A stretch of DNA of 64,000 nucleotides from Streptomyces venezuelae (GCF_008642315.1 NZ_CP029192.1:4836001-4900000); one strand, 5' to 3'. Counted from the stretch's first letter, positions 16,532-25,952 are shown. Numbers and translations are program-made. The notes: generated by a model not told the origin, from the sequence alone.

Positions 16532-17395
16532 ATGGCTGTGAGAGGTCGTGGTTCGGGGCGGGAGCGCTGGGCCGATGCGGAGAGCGCCCTGACCAAGGCG
16601 CTGCTGCTCGGCGTGTTCGTCCTCGGCCTTGTCGCCCAGTTCGTGGGGCCGGTGGGGGACGCGCTGGAGGGCAAGGCCTTCGTGGGCGGTTCCATCGTCA
16701 GCCTGGTCGGTTACGTGCTCTACAACGAGGTGCGCGAGCTGAACCGCAGGACGCGTCCCGAGGCCGGTTCCGAGATACGCACGGCGGAGCTGAGCGAGCA
16801 CATCGAGCGTGTGGTGGGAGACCGAAGGGCGCGGCGGGTCCGGATAGACGCCATCGGCTACACGGGGGAGACCGTCAAGACGCCGGTCACGCGGTGCCTC
16901 GAAGCCCTGGAGGAGGGGGCCCGGCGCAGCGTGCGGGTGCGCATCCTCGTACCGGACTTCACCGTTCCGATGGCGATACCGGGGACGCTGGACGCGCGGG
17001 GCAGAGCGGTCGACGACCCCGCGTACCGCGCGTATCAGCTGGACCGGGTGCGGTGGAACGTGCGCGAGTTCGGGGGAGTGACCCGCACTCTGCGAGGGTC
17101 CCGCCGGGCCGACATGGACGTGCAGTTCCGCATGTTGCGCATCACGCCCCTCCTGAAGTTCTGCCTGATCAACGGCGACGAACTGTTCGACGGCATCTAC
17201 GACAAGGTGGTGCAGGAGTCCGCTCCCGTGCCGCCGGAGCGGCAGATCCTCGACCTCAAGGGCTATCAGGCCGTGCTGACCCACTGGCGTGCCGAGTCGG
17301 GGGCCGCCGGGCGGGAGAAGGTCGCCCAGCGGCAGGACCTCTTCGACACGCTGTGGCGGCTGTCCTCGCCGCTGCCCGACGCGAGCGGCGCCTGA
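16532..17395 (+). CDS. membrane-anchored protein with a DevA/DevE-type effector domain
   Basis: The 287-residue protein starts at ATG 16532 after GAGGGGAG. Two hydrophobic segments (about residues 22-42 and 50-65) precede a coiled stretch. A domain of about 190 residues then aligns by eye with the C-terminal domain of DevA and DevE: VRIDAIGYTGETVKTPV, VRVRILVPDFTVPM, DVQFRMLRITPLLKFCLING and a terminal FDTLW. In place of a DNA-binding domain it has a membrane anchor. No function is known to me. The same sensor module seems to exist in DNA-bound and membrane-bound forms in one locus. Confidence 0.82.
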   Translation: MAVRGRGSGRERWADAESALTKALLLGVFVLGLVAQFVGPVGDALEGKAFVGGSIVSLVGYVLYNEVRELNRRTRPEAGSEIRTAELSEHIERVVGDRRARRVRIDAIGYTGETVKTPVTRCLEALEEGARRSVRVRILVPDFTVPMAIPGTLDARGRAVDDPAYRAYQLDRVRWNVREFGGVTRTLRGSRRADMDVQFRMLRITPLLKFCLINGDELFDGIYDKVVQESAPVPPERQILDLKGYQAVLTHWRAESGAAGREKVAQRQDLFDTLWRLSSPLPDASGA

Positions 17396-17423
17396 GGCCC
17401 CCCGTGCGCCGGCCGCGGTCCGG

Positions 17424-18107
17424 TCACGCGTAGCGCGTGAGGCCCGTGCGTAGGTCGGTGAATGCCGTGTTCGCCGACCTCACCGCCTCCGGTTCGATCT
17501 CGGCCACGGGCTCGCCCGCCGCGACGCGGCGCCAGTTGTCCTCCGCCAGGACGCGGTGGACGGCGATGATCTGGGCCGCGGCCAGGCGGGCGGCCAGGGG
17601 GGTGCCGCCGTGGGCGTCGCGGAGGGCCGTGGCCAGGGCCTGTTCGGAGCGGTTCTGGTAGCCGTGGAGGCGGGCGACCAGGGACGGGGTGCCGTAGAGG
17701 AGGCGGTGGAAGGCCAGGACTCCTTCGGCGTCGTTGAGGCCCGTGACCGGGTCGTGGCGGTCCAGGCCGGCCAGGAAGTGGCGGTGCAGGGCGTCGAGCG
17801 CGGTGAGTCCGGCGGGCCGGGCGGCGACCGTGCGGGCCGCTTCGTCCTCGTGGTCGGCGAAGCGGTGGAGGACCAGGTCCTCCTTCGAGTCGAAGTAGCG
17901 GAACAGGGTCGGCTTGGAGACCTCCGCTGCCGCCGCCACCTCCGCCACCGACACCTTCTCGAACCCCTTCTCCAGGAAGAGGGCGATCGCCGTCTCGGAG
18001 ATCTCCTCGAAGCGGCGCTGCTTCTTGCGGGCGCGGAGACCGGGCTGCTGGATCTCGGCTGCGCTCGCGCTCACGCTCGCGTTCGCGCTCTCGGTGGCTG
18101 GGGGCAT
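17424..18107 (-). CDS. TetR-family repressor
   Basis: The 227-residue protein has a TetR helix-turn-helix at about residues 30-76 (ISETAIALFLEKGFEKVSVA, then EVSKPTLFRYFDSKEDLVL) and an all-helical ligand domain. It is divergent from the HelD-like gene (83-bp gap), the arrangement of a repressor and its target. The N-terminal 25 residues are Ala/Ser-rich and may contain an alternative start. Confidence 0.92.
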   Translation of the reverse strand: MPPATESANASVSASAAEIQQPGLRARKKQRRFEEISETAIALFLEKGFEKVSVAEVAAAAEVSKPTLFRYFDSKEDLVLHRFADHEDEAARTVAARPAGLTALDALHRHFLAGLDRHDPVTGLNDAEGVLAFHRLLYGTPSLVARLHGYQNRSEQALATALRDAHGGTPLAARLAAAQIIAVHRVLAEDNWRRVAAGEPVAEIEPEAVRSANTAFTDLRTGLTRYA

Positions 18108-18151
18108 GGGCCGAGTGTAGCCGGTGGGTGAGACGCGGTCATGAAGGTGCC

Positions 18152-18179
18152 TTGGTTACGAATTTAACTCGGTTACATT
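18152..18179 (+). promoter_or_regulatory. promoter with repeated GGTTAC, TetR/HelD-like intergenic
   Basis: TTGGTT (18152-18157) and TACATT (18174-18179) are spaced 16 bp. GGTTAC occurs at 18154 and again at 18171. This AT-rich patch is the only obvious promoter of the HelD-like gene and a plausible TetR target. Confidence 0.5.
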
Positions 18180-18190
18180 ATTCTGGCCCC

Positions 18191-20302
18191 ATGACGACAC
18201 CACCCACCGACGCCCTCGCCCAGGAACGCCGCCACCACGACGCCTGTCGCGCCGCCCTGGCCCGCATGGTCGAGGGTGCCGAGGAGCGGGTCGTCGGAGG
18301 GGCGGACGTGTCCGCGTCCGGTGCCGACGCCGAAGTGCTCGGGTACGAGTTCCGCAGCCACGCCAAAGCCATGCGCGAGCTCCCGCGGGCCCCGCTGTTC
18401 TTCGGGCGGCTCGACTTCGCCGGCGAGGAGGACGCCGGGGCCGGCGACCACCGCGGGCAGCGCTACTACGTCGGGCGGCTGCGCGTCAGCGAGCACCCCT
18501 CCGCCCCGCCCCTCGTCGTCGACTGGCGCGCCCCCGTCTCCCGCGCCTTCTACCAGGCAGGCGCCCGGAACCCGCAGGGCGTCGCCGTCCGGCGGCGGTT
18601 CGGCTGGGCGCCCGGCAGCAAAGGGGACTCCGCCGACCTCACCGGGATGGAGGACGAGCCCCTGGGGGAGGGGAAGAGGGACGGGGGCGGGGAGCGGAGC
18701 AGGGACTGCCTGGCCGGGACGGGCAGCCGCATTCTCGCCGGGGAGATCGAGCGGCCCCGCGTCGGCCCCATGCGCGACATCGCCGCCACCATCCAGCCCG
18801 AACAGGACGACCTCGTACGGGGCGAACTCGCCGCATCCGTCTGCGTGCAGGGCGCGCCCGGCACCGGCAAGACCGCCGTCGGGCTGCACCGCGCCGCCTA
18901 CCTCCTCTACACGCACCCCCACCGCGTCCAGCGCTCCGGACTGCTCATCCTCGGCCCCAACCGCACCTTCCTCCGCTACATCGCCGAGGTGCTCCCCTCC
19001 CTCGGGGAGACCGGCGTACGGCAGTCCACGGTGGCTGACGAGATCGGCGGACGGCATCCGGTCCGCGCCCACGACGACGAGGCCGCCGCCGTCGTCAAAC
19101 ACGACGCCCGGATGGCGGAGGTGCTGCGCCGTGCGCTGTACGCGCGGGTCGCCGCCCCGCACGCGGACGGCGAGGTCGCCGTGGCCGACGGGGCGTACCG
19201 GTGGCGGGTTCCGGTCGGCGAGTTGGAGCGGATCGTGGCGACGGTGAGGAGTGAGGAGCCGCCGTACGCCGTCGGGCGCGAGCGGGTGCGCAGCCGCGTC
19301 GTGCGGGCCGTTCAGGAGCGGGCCGAGCGGCGGGCGGGGCCGCAGAACAACGCGTGGGTGCAGAAGGTGGGGCGGGCCGGGGCCGTCAAAGGGTTCCTCG
19401 ACGCGGTCTGGCCACGCGTGCGGGCGGACGAGGTGCTCACGGAGGTGCTGGGGGACGCGGAGGCGCTCGCCGCGGCGGCCGACGGAATCCTCACGGACGC
19501 GGAACAGCGGGCGATCCTGTGGGCCAGGCCGCCCCGCTCCCACAAGTCCGCGAAGTGGAGCGCCGCCGACCTGGTGCTGCTCGACGAGGTCGAGGGGCTC
19601 CTCGAACGGCCCGCCGGGTACGGGCACATCGTCGTCGACGAGGCGCAGGACCTCTCCCCCATGGAGTGCCGGGTCATCGCGCGCCGCTCGGACTTCGGCT
19701 CGCTGACGGTGCTCGGCGACCTCGCCCAGGCCACCACGCCGTGGGCGGCGCGGAGTTGGGCGGAAGTGCTGACGCACCTGGGCAAGCCGGATGCCGTGGT
19801 GACGCCGCTGACCACCGGGTTCCGGGTGCCGCGTGCCGTCGTCGGGCTCGCCAACGAACTGCTCGGACGGCTCGACGTGGACGTACCGCCCGCCCGTTCG
19901 CTGCGCGGGGACGGCGAGCTGCGGGTGCGGGAGGTCGCGGACGTGGCGGCAGCAGTGGTGCGGGCGGTGCGCGAGGCGCTCGGTCGGGAGGGGTCGATCG
20001 GGGTCATCGCCGCCGACCACGCCGTCGAGCGGCTGCGTACGGCACTGGACGCGGCCGGCATCGGCAGCGCGGGCCCCGACGAGCTGGGCGCGCGCGTCAC
20101 CGTGCTCCCGGCGTCCGTCGCCAAGGGCCTGGAGTACGACCACGTCGTCGCCGCCGAACCCGCGGACATCGCGGAGGCCGAGGCGCGCGGGCTCCACCGT
20201 CTGTACGTGGTGCTGACCCGCGCCGTGTCACGTCTCGACGTACTGCACAGCAGACCGCTGCCGTGGTCCGCCGGAGAGGCCTGCGGTGCCTGCGGTGCCT
20301 GA
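18191..20302 (+). CDS. HelD/UvrD-like superfamily 1 ATPase
   Basis: The 703-residue protein starts at ATG 18191. It has an N-terminal coiled-coil region, Walker A GAPGTGKTA near residue 220, the DEAQD box (VVDEAQDLSPME), a TTGFRVP motif and a C-terminal helicase-like end (LYVVLTRAVSRLD). Actinobacterial HelD proteins bind RNA polymerase and release it from DNA. Some paralogues (HelR) protect against rifamycins, but no rifamycin-associated palindrome lies upstream here. Control by the divergent TetR gene is likely. Confidence 0.88.
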   Translation: MTTPPTDALAQERRHHDACRAALARMVEGAEERVVGGADVSASGADAEVLGYEFRSHAKAMRELPRAPLFFGRLDFAGEEDAGAGDHRGQRYYVGRLRVSEHPSAPPLVVDWRAPVSRAFYQAGARNPQGVAVRRRFGWAPGSKGDSADLTGMEDEPLGEGKRDGGGERSRDCLAGTGSRILAGEIERPRVGPMRDIAATIQPEQDDLVRGELAASVCVQGAPGTGKTAVGLHRAAYLLYTHPHRVQRSGLLILGPNRTFLRYIAEVLPSLGETGVRQSTVADEIGGRHPVRAHDDEAAAVVKHDARMAEVLRRALYARVAAPHADGEVAVADGAYRWRVPVGELERIVATVRSEEPPYAVGRERVRSRVVRAVQERAERRAGPQNNAWVQKVGRAGAVKGFLDAVWPRVRADEVLTEVLGDAEALAAAADGILTDAEQRAILWARPPRSHKSAKWSAADLVLLDEVEGLLERPAGYGHIVVDEAQDLSPMECRVIARRSDFGSLTVLGDLAQATTPWAARSWAEVLTHLGKPDAVVTPLTTGFRVPRAVVGLANELLGRLDVDVPPARSLRGDGELRVREVADVAAAVVRAVREALGREGSIGVIAADHAVERLRTALDAAGIGSAGPDELGARVTVLPASVAKGLEYDHVVAAEPADIAEAEARGLHRLYVVLTRAVSRLDVLHSRPLPWSAGEACGACGA

Positions 20303-20326
20303 GTGCCTGAGGTGTCCTGAGAGGCC

Positions 20327-21802
20327 TCAGCGTTCCAGGACCGCCTCCATGACCGCCTTCGCGATCGGCGCGCCCAGCTTGCCGCCCGCGATCTCCGAGC
20401 GCGGGATGTCCATGTTGGAGGGGTCCACGAACACGGCGACGGCGACGGGCGACTCGCCCTCGCTGTTCTTCGCGTACGAGACGAACCACGCGAAGGGACG
20501 CTCGTCGTTGACATCGGCGCCGTGCTGGGCCGTGCCGGTCTTGCCGCCGACCGTGACGCCGTCGATCCGCGCCTTGTTCGCGGTGCCGTTCTCGACGGTG
20601 TTCTCCATCATTTCCTGGACGGTCCTCGCGGTCTTCTCGGATACGGCCTGGTTCAGCTCGTGCGGCTCGCCCTTCTCGATCGTCGAGAGGTCGGGCCCGC
20701 GCAACTCCTCGACCAGGTACGGCTTCATGACCTTCCCGTCGTTGGCGAGGCCCGCCGTCACCATCGCCATCTGCAGCGGCGTGCTGGTCAGGCTGCCCTG
20801 CCCCATGCCGGTCAGCGCGGTCTGCGGCTTGTCGAGCTTCTCCGGATAGCTGCTGGCGACGGCACGTACGGGAATGAACTGCTCGTCGTTGAACCCGAAC
20901 TTCTCCGCCGTCTCCCGCATCTTGTCCTTGCCGAGCTTGTCCGCGAGGTCGAGGAAGACGTTGTTGCAGGACCACTGCATGCCGGTCTTCACGGAGACCT
21001 TGTCGCAGTTGGAGTCCGGCACGTCGTTGCCGATGCGGGTGGAGCTGAGGGGGAGTTTGTACGGGGTCTCCGCACCGGTCGGCTTGTCGATGTCCGTCAC
21101 GACGCCGTGCTCCAGGGCGGCGGCCGCGGTGAGGATCTTGAAGGTGGAGCCGGGCGGGTAGATCTCGCGCAGCGCGCGGTTGCTCAGCGGCTTGTCCTTG
21201 CGGTCGCCGAGCGCCTTGAACTTCTTGCCCTCGGCGAGCGAGATGCCGGAGAAGGACGAGGGGTCGTACGACGGGGTGCTGGCCATCGCGAGCACCTTGC
21301 CGCTGCGCGGGTCCAGGGCGACCACCGCACCCTTGGCGTTCAGGTTCACCAGGCCTTCGTAGGCCGCTTTCTGCGCCTTGGGGTCGATGGTCGTGATGAC
21401 GTCGCCGCCCTGCTGCTTCTTGCCGGTCAGCATGTCGAGGGTGCGCTTGATGAAGAGCCGGTCGTCGTTGCCGCTGAGGACGCCGTTGTGCACGCCCTCC
21501 AGGAACGTGGCGCCCTGGGCCTGCGAGAAGTAGCCCGTCACCGGCGCGTACATCGGGCCCTCCTTGAAGACCCGCTTGAACTTGAAGTCGGACCCGGGGG
21601 TCTCCTTCGAGCCGGTGACGGACTTGCCGCCGACGATGATGTCGCCCCGGGGGTGGGAGAACGCCTCGATCTGCACGCGGCGGTTCTTCTTGTCGTTCGC
21701 GAGGTCGTCGTTCTGCGCGAACTGCACCCAGTTCGCCCGCAGGAGCAGGGCGAGAGTGAGGATCCCGCAGAAGACGGCTATGTGCCGCAGCGGACGGTTC
21801 AT
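20327..21802 (-). CDS. pbpA: class B penicillin-binding protein (PbpA-type transpeptidase)
   Basis: The 491-residue protein has one N-terminal membrane anchor (IAVFCGILTLALLLRANW), a dimerisation region and a transpeptidase domain with PPGSTFKIL (SxxK), SCNN (SxN) and GGKTGTAQHG (KTG). All three active-site motifs are intact. It cross-links peptidoglycan outside the membrane. Streptomyces carries several such paralogues, some expressed during sporulation; none of the usual rodA/ftsW or pknB genes are adjacent. The start ATG is at 21802. Confidence 0.93.
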   Translation of the reverse strand: MNRPLRHIAVFCGILTLALLLRANWVQFAQNDDLANDKKNRRVQIEAFSHPRGDIIVGGKSVTGSKETPGSDFKFKRVFKEGPMYAPVTGYFSQAQGATFLEGVHNGVLSGNDDRLFIKRTLDMLTGKKQQGGDVITTIDPKAQKAAYEGLVNLNAKGAVVALDPRSGKVLAMASTPSYDPSSFSGISLAEGKKFKALGDRKDKPLSNRALREIYPPGSTFKILTAAAALEHGVVTDIDKPTGAETPYKLPLSSTRIGNDVPDSNCDKVSVKTGMQWSCNNVFLDLADKLGKDKMRETAEKFGFNDEQFIPVRAVASSYPEKLDKPQTALTGMGQGSLTSTPLQMAMVTAGLANDGKVMKPYLVEELRGPDLSTIEKGEPHELNQAVSEKTARTVQEMMENTVENGTANKARIDGVTVGGKTGTAQHGADVNDERPFAWFVSYAKNSEGESPVAVAVFVDPSNMDIPRSEIAGGKLGAPIAKAVMEAVLER

Positions 21803-21939
21803 GGGTGGCTCCCCCGGTGCCGACGACGAATCGTTCCCGCCCATCCTCGCCGCTGCGACGGAGAAACGGGGGGAAACCCGGCGATGGATCACCGGGTGAT
21901 CCATCGCCGGTCTGCCGCCGGTCACCGTCTGCCGCCGAA

Positions 21940-22878
21940 CTACCGACTGTCGCCGCGCAGCACCTCGACCACGCTCGCGTAGCTGTCGCCGCCGTGGCCC
22001 GCCGCGGCCGCGCGCTCCATCGTCGACTTCAGGAGCTCGGGCAGCGCGTTGTCGATGCCGCGCGCCTCCGCGGCGTGGATGAGATGACCGATCGCCGCGA
22101 TCTGTACGTCGACGGTCGCGTCGTCGCCCGGATAGCGCCCGGCGTCCACCTGCGGCGCGTACGTCGTCACGAACCCGGAGACCGCGCCGTTCAGCCAGCG
22201 CAGCGCCACCCGCGTGAAAGCGGCGGCCGACGTCCCCTGCGAGGTGACCAGCGCGGTGCCGTGCAGCCAGCCCGTGAACGCGGCCCACATCAGGCCGAGC
22301 AGCGCGGAGTCGTAGAGCGAGGCGAGGCCCGGCTCCGTGCCGAGGTGGAGCGGGTCGCCGAGCGTGGCGAGAGTGGCGCGGTGCGCCTCGAAGACCGACT
22401 CCGAGCCGCTGTAGAGGAACATCATCTCGGGGCTGCCGACGCCCGGCGGGGTCGTCATGATGCCGCCGTCGAGATACCCGGCGCCGTGCGAAGCGGCCCA
22501 CCGCGCCATCTCCTCGGCCTGCTCCGGCGCACCCGAGGTGAGGTTGACCAGGGACTTCCCGGCGAGTCCGCCGGTCGCGGCGAGGGGGTCGAGCACGGCG
22601 TGCAGGGCGTCGTAGTCGAGTACGCAGGCGAGTACGAGGTCGCTCGCCGCGACGGCGTCCTCCGGGGTGGCGGCCACCTGCGCGCCCCGGTCGGCCAGGG
22701 GCTTCGCCTTCTCCGGGGAGCGGTTCCATACGGTGGTGGGGTGACCGGCGTCCAGGAGGGCGGCGGCGAGGGCGGAGCCCATGAGACCGAGGCCGATGAC
22801 GGTGACGGGGACGGAGACGGGGACCGTGACGGGGGTGGCGTTCTCATTGGAGTCGCTGGTGGCGTTCATGGGGTCCAC
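21940..22878 (-). CDS. NAD(P)-dependent imine-reductase-like / beta-hydroxyacid-dehydrogenase-like enzyme
   Basis: The 312-residue protein has a Rossmann motif (VTVIGLGLMGSALAAALLDAG, about residues 25-45) and LDGGIMTTPPGVG, which resembles the imine reductase signature. The interdomain helix SALLGLMWAAFTG lacks the catalytic Lys of true hydroxyacid dehydrogenases. The first 25 residues contain a VTVPVSVPVTV repeat. GTG 22878 or ATG 22869 can serve as start. It is divergent from the AraC-type gene, its likely regulator. Confidence 0.88.
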   Translation of the reverse strand: MDPMNATSDSNENATPVTVPVSVPVTVIGLGLMGSALAAALLDAGHPTTVWNRSPEKAKPLADRGAQVAATPEDAVAASDLVLACVLDYDALHAVLDPLAATGGLAGKSLVNLTSGAPEQAEEMARWAASHGAGYLDGGIMTTPPGVGSPEMMFLYSGSESVFEAHRATLATLGDPLHLGTEPGLASLYDSALLGLMWAAFTGWLHGTALVTSQGTSAAAFTRVALRWLNGAVSGFVTTYAPQVDAGRYPGDDATVDVQIAAIGHLIHAAEARGIDNALPELLKSTMERAAAAGHGGDSYASVVEVLRGDSR

Positions 22879-22979
22879 GCTCGCAGCGGGCGGCCGCCGT
22901 CGACAGTGACAGCGGTGACGGTGATCACCAAATTCCTGCCAGCCGCCGCGGGGCGCCGGGACCGGCGTACGCTCGCCCG

Positions 22980-23975
22980 ATGAGAGCAGGTTCCGTCGCG
23001 GTCGTCGTGGCCGACGAGATCGGGGTCCCGTCCTGGGATCTGTACGAACTGAGCATCCCCTTCACGGTGTTCGGCAAGCCGCAGCCCGACCTGTCCGACC
23101 ACTGGTACGACCTGCGGCTGTGCGCCACGAGGGAGCCGGGGCAGGCGGCGATGGGCGAGTTCGGGATCTCGCTCCGCACGCCCTACGGCCTCGAAGGCCT
23201 GGCCGGCGCCGACACCGTCGTCGTCACCTCCGTGCCGGACGCCTGCATCGACGAGGGCGCGCCGCTGCCGGCGGGTCTCGCCGACGCGCTGCGGGCCGCG
23301 CACGCCGAGGGCGCCCGCATGGTCTCCCTCTGCACCGGTGCCTTCGCGCTCGCCGAGGCGGGCCTCCTCGACGGCCGCAGGGCGACCGCCCACTGGATGC
23401 ACACGGCTCAACTGGCCGCCCGCTACCCCGACGTCACCGTCGACGACTCCGTCCTCTACGTGGACGACGGTGACGTCCTGACCAGCGCGGGATTGACCGC
23501 GGGCCTCGACCTCTGTCTGCACCTGGTCCGCCGCGACCTCGGCGCGCACGTCGCCAACCAGCTGGCGCGCCGGATGGTCGTGCCCGCCCACCGTCCGGGC
23601 GGGCAGGCCCAGTTCATCGACCTGTCCGTGCCCGAGACGGACGACACGGGCCTCGGGCCCGTACTGGAGTGGGCCCGCGCGCACCTGGACCGGCCGCTGA
23701 CCGTCGACGACCTGGCACGCCGGGCGGCGACGAGCCCGCGCACCTTCTACCGGCGCCTGCACGCGGCCACCGGTACGACCCCGCTGCGGTGGCTGCTCAA
23801 CCAGCGGCTCGCGCGGGCGCAGACTCTGCTGGAGACGACGGACCTGCCGGTGGAGCGGGTGGGCGAGCTGAGCGGCCTGGGCACGGCGAACAACCTGCGG
23901 CACCACTTCCTCAAGCACGTCGGGGTGTCGCCCGCCGACTACCGGCGCTCGTTCTTCAGCCGCCCAGCTGCTTGA
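22980..23975 (+). CDS. AraC-family activator with DJ-1/PfpI-like N-domain
   Basis: The 331-residue protein has an N-terminal class I glutamine-amidotransferase-like domain with the nucleophile-elbow region SLCTGAFALAEAG. A C-terminal AraC domain follows with two helix-turn-helices (LTVDDLARRAATSPRTFYRR and PVERVGELSGLGTANNLRHH). This FtrA/AdpA-like layout is common in Streptomyces. It is divergent from the imine-reductase-like gene. Its last 20 bases overlap the end of the leftward broken depolymerase gene. Confidence 0.92.
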   Translation: MRAGSVAVVVADEIGVPSWDLYELSIPFTVFGKPQPDLSDHWYDLRLCATREPGQAAMGEFGISLRTPYGLEGLAGADTVVVTSVPDACIDEGAPLPAGLADALRAAHAEGARMVSLCTGAFALAEAGLLDGRRATAHWMHTAQLAARYPDVTVDDSVLYVDDGDVLTSAGLTAGLDLCLHLVRRDLGAHVANQLARRMVVPAHRPGGQAQFIDLSVPETDDTGLGPVLEWARAHLDRPLTVDDLARRAATSPRTFYRRLHAATGTTPLRWLLNQRLARAQTLLETTDLPVERVGELSGLGTANNLRHHFLKHVGVSPADYRRSFFSRPAA

Positions 23976-24614
23976 CCATGCTCATGATCGCGGTGATCTG
24001 CTTGCCGGCCTTGTCGGCGTAGTGCGTGTCGCCGATCTGGCCGTACGTCTGGACGTACGCGAAGCCGTCCCTGCCCATGCTGACGGCGGCCGCGTTGCCG
24101 CCCGGGGCGTGGCGGTTCTGGTCGAAGCGGACGAGGGTGCCGTCCAGTGGGGCGGTGGTCGCGGGGGTTCACCGGGGCGCCGAAGAGATGGCTGAGCATG
24201 GACCGTTCGGGATCGGTGCCGCAGGTGTTGACGTACGGGGACGCGGTGGCGGCGCAGGCCACCTTGCCCAGCGGGGAGACCCTGACGCTCCCCTGCGCAC
24301 AGTCGTACGCCCCCGCACTGAAGATGCCGGCCCCTTCGAAGACGGCGGAGTGCGCGACGTGCAGTTGATCGGCGAGGTAGCCGCCGGAGGAGACGCCGGA
24401 GACGTACGTCGACTCGATGGCGTGCGGTGTCAGTTCACCGGGGTGGGGGTGGGGGTGGGGGTGGGGGCGGCCGCGGCGGCGTCGGTCGTGCCGCCGAGGG
24501 TGAGGGCGCCGGTGAGGGCGAGGGCGAAGGTGGTGGTCAGGGTGAGGGGGTCTTTCCACGAGGCCTTCCGCGGGTCTTTCCACGGGTCCTTCCGCAGGAC
24601 GTTCCGTGGGCCAT
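23956..24614 (-). pseudogene. broken PHB depolymerase/feruloyl-esterase-like secreted gene
   Basis: A good ribosome binding site (CGGAGG) precedes ATG 24614, but the coding sequence changes frame several times. The signal peptide (LTLTTTFALALTGALTLGG) is in one frame, the esterase core with lipase box (STYVSGVSSGGYLADQLHVA) in another, and NRHAPGGNAAAVSMGRDGFAYV in a third. The conserved middle (HGCxQ region) and the C-terminus are missing. One shift falls inside a CCCCCA repeat tract (about 24438-24465), a likely slippage site. Confidence 0.8.
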
Positions 24615-24868
24615 GCGTACCTCCGGGATCCGGGCGGTGTGGGGGCCGTCATTCTGGGCGGCCGTCGGAGGGGGAGACGAGGTGGTCCGGGGCCACAGGC
24701 GGGCGCCGCGGGGTGTGGCTCCGCGCCATCGGGCCCCTGCGCTGAAAAAGACCGCGGCGGACCTGCAACCTCCCCGGGACCCGGACGTCTGTCGGGGTGA
24801 AGGCGCCTTCGTTCGATCCACCGACTCCGAGCACGACCACGATCACGAATCACGAATAGAGGAACCGC

Positions 24869-25201
24869 ATGTCCCTGCGTCATGTCTCGCCCCGCAAGGC
24901 CCTGGGGGCGGCGGCGGCCATCGCGGCGCTCGCCCTGGGAGGTGGCGCGGTGGCACACGCCGCCACCGCCGATTCCTCCCCTGCCCCTGCCCCTGCCCCT
25001 GCCCCGGCCAAGCAGGCGGCGCCCGACAACGGTCCGTCCGCGACACCCGGCAAGGGCAAGCACAGGGCGCCCGCTCCCGCTTCCGCTCCTGCTCCTGCTC
25101 CTGCTCCGGCCAAGGGCGGTCACGAGGAGCCGACCGAGCCTCCGTCTGTTCCGGGGCACGAGGAGCCGACCGCGGCTCCGGCTCCTCCGGCTACGAAGTG
25201 A
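24869..25201 (+). CDS. secreted Ala/Pro-rich protein
   Basis: The 110-residue protein has a clear signal peptide (MSLRHVSPRKALGAAAAIAA followed by LALGGGAVAHA, cleavage after AHA). The mature part is low complexity: PAPAPAPAP runs, a basic GKGKH patch and two HEEPT units. No enzyme domain is visible; it may be a small surface or matrix peptide. It precedes the sigma factor gene by 88 bp. Start ATG 24869 follows GAGGAACCGC. Confidence 0.72.
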   Translation: MSLRHVSPRKALGAAAAIAALALGGGAVAHAATADSSPAPAPAPAPAKQAAPDNGPSATPGKGKHRAPAPASAPAPAPAPAKGGHEEPTEPPSVPGHEEPTAAPAPPATK

Positions 25202-25289
25202 TGCCGCAGCGTCGGCAGTAGCCGCAAGCCGTAGGAGGGCCGCCGGGCTGATCACCCGGCGGCCCGCACGCCCCGCGTCCAGGAGAGCC

Positions 25290-25952
25290 ATGAGGACAGC
25301 GACGTACCCGGTCGTCCCCGCCTTCCCCGCCTTCCCCGCCACCGGCGCGCTGCGCCGTGGGTGGGAGCGTCTGCTGTGCGGGCTCCTGACTCGCGGGGGC
25401 CAACCGTCACAAGGGATCCGGCAGCCGGCCCCCGTGCCGACCGCGCCCCTCTCCACGCGGGGCGAGAGCCCCGGGATCGACGACCTCTACCACTACCGCC
25501 GCCTGGACCTCGTCCGTCTCGCGCTGTTCCTCGTCGACGACCTCCCGACCGCCGAGGATGTCGTGCAGGACGCGTTCGCGGCGCTCTTCCGCAGACACGG
25601 CGCCCGCCTGGAAGGAGTGGACGACCCGGAGGCGTACCTGCGGACGAGCGTGGTGAACCGCTCCCGTTCCGTGTTGCGCCGCCGCAGAACGGTCCGCGCG
25701 CACACACCCGAGCGAGAGGGCCACGCCCCGCCTGTCGACGAGCACGTCCTGCTGCGCGAGGAACACCGCGAGGTGCTCGACGCGCTCAAGCGGCTCACCC
25801 GGCGCCAGCGCGAGGTGCTCGTGCTGCGCTACTGGTCCCACCTCACCGAGGCCCAGATCGCCGCCACCCTCGGTCTCTCGCGCGGCGCGGTCAAGTCCAC
25901 CGCCAGCCGGGCGCTGGACGCACTGAGCAGACAGCTGGGAGGTTCCCGATGA
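25290..25952 (+). CDS. ECF-type RNA polymerase sigma factor
   Basis: The 220-residue protein starts at ATG 25290 after AGGAGAGCC. Region 2 is LYHYRRLDLVRLALFLVDDL followed by PTAEDVVQDAFAALFRR. Region 4 is LTRRQREVLVLRYWSHLTEA followed by QIAATLGLSRGAVKSTASRA. It resembles the actinobacterial SigE-family ECF group. The first 55 residues are a proline-rich extension. The stop overlaps the ATG of the next, membrane-anchored gene (ATGA), as for a sigma/anti-sigma pair. Confidence 0.9.
   Translation: MRTATYPVVPAFPAFPATGALRRGWERLLCGLLTRGGQPSQGIRQPAPVPTAPLSTRGESPGIDDLYHYRRLDLVRLALFLVDDLPTAEDVVQDAFAALFRRHGARLEGVDDPEAYLRTSVVNRSRSVLRRRRTVRAHTPEREGHAPPVDEHVLLREEHREVLDALKRLTRRQREVLVLRYWSHLTEAQIAATLGLSRGAVKSTASRALDALSRQLGGSR

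Noticed and set aside
18191..20302. HelD-like gene as a rifamycin-protecting HelR
   Set aside because: No RAE-type palindrome lies upstream, and the gene is paired with a TetR repressor instead. A general HelD-like label is safer.
24436..24470. GGGGGT repeat tract as a G-quadruplex regulatory element
   Set aside because: On the other strand it encodes the Pro-Thr linker of the broken depolymerase, which explains the repeat more simply.
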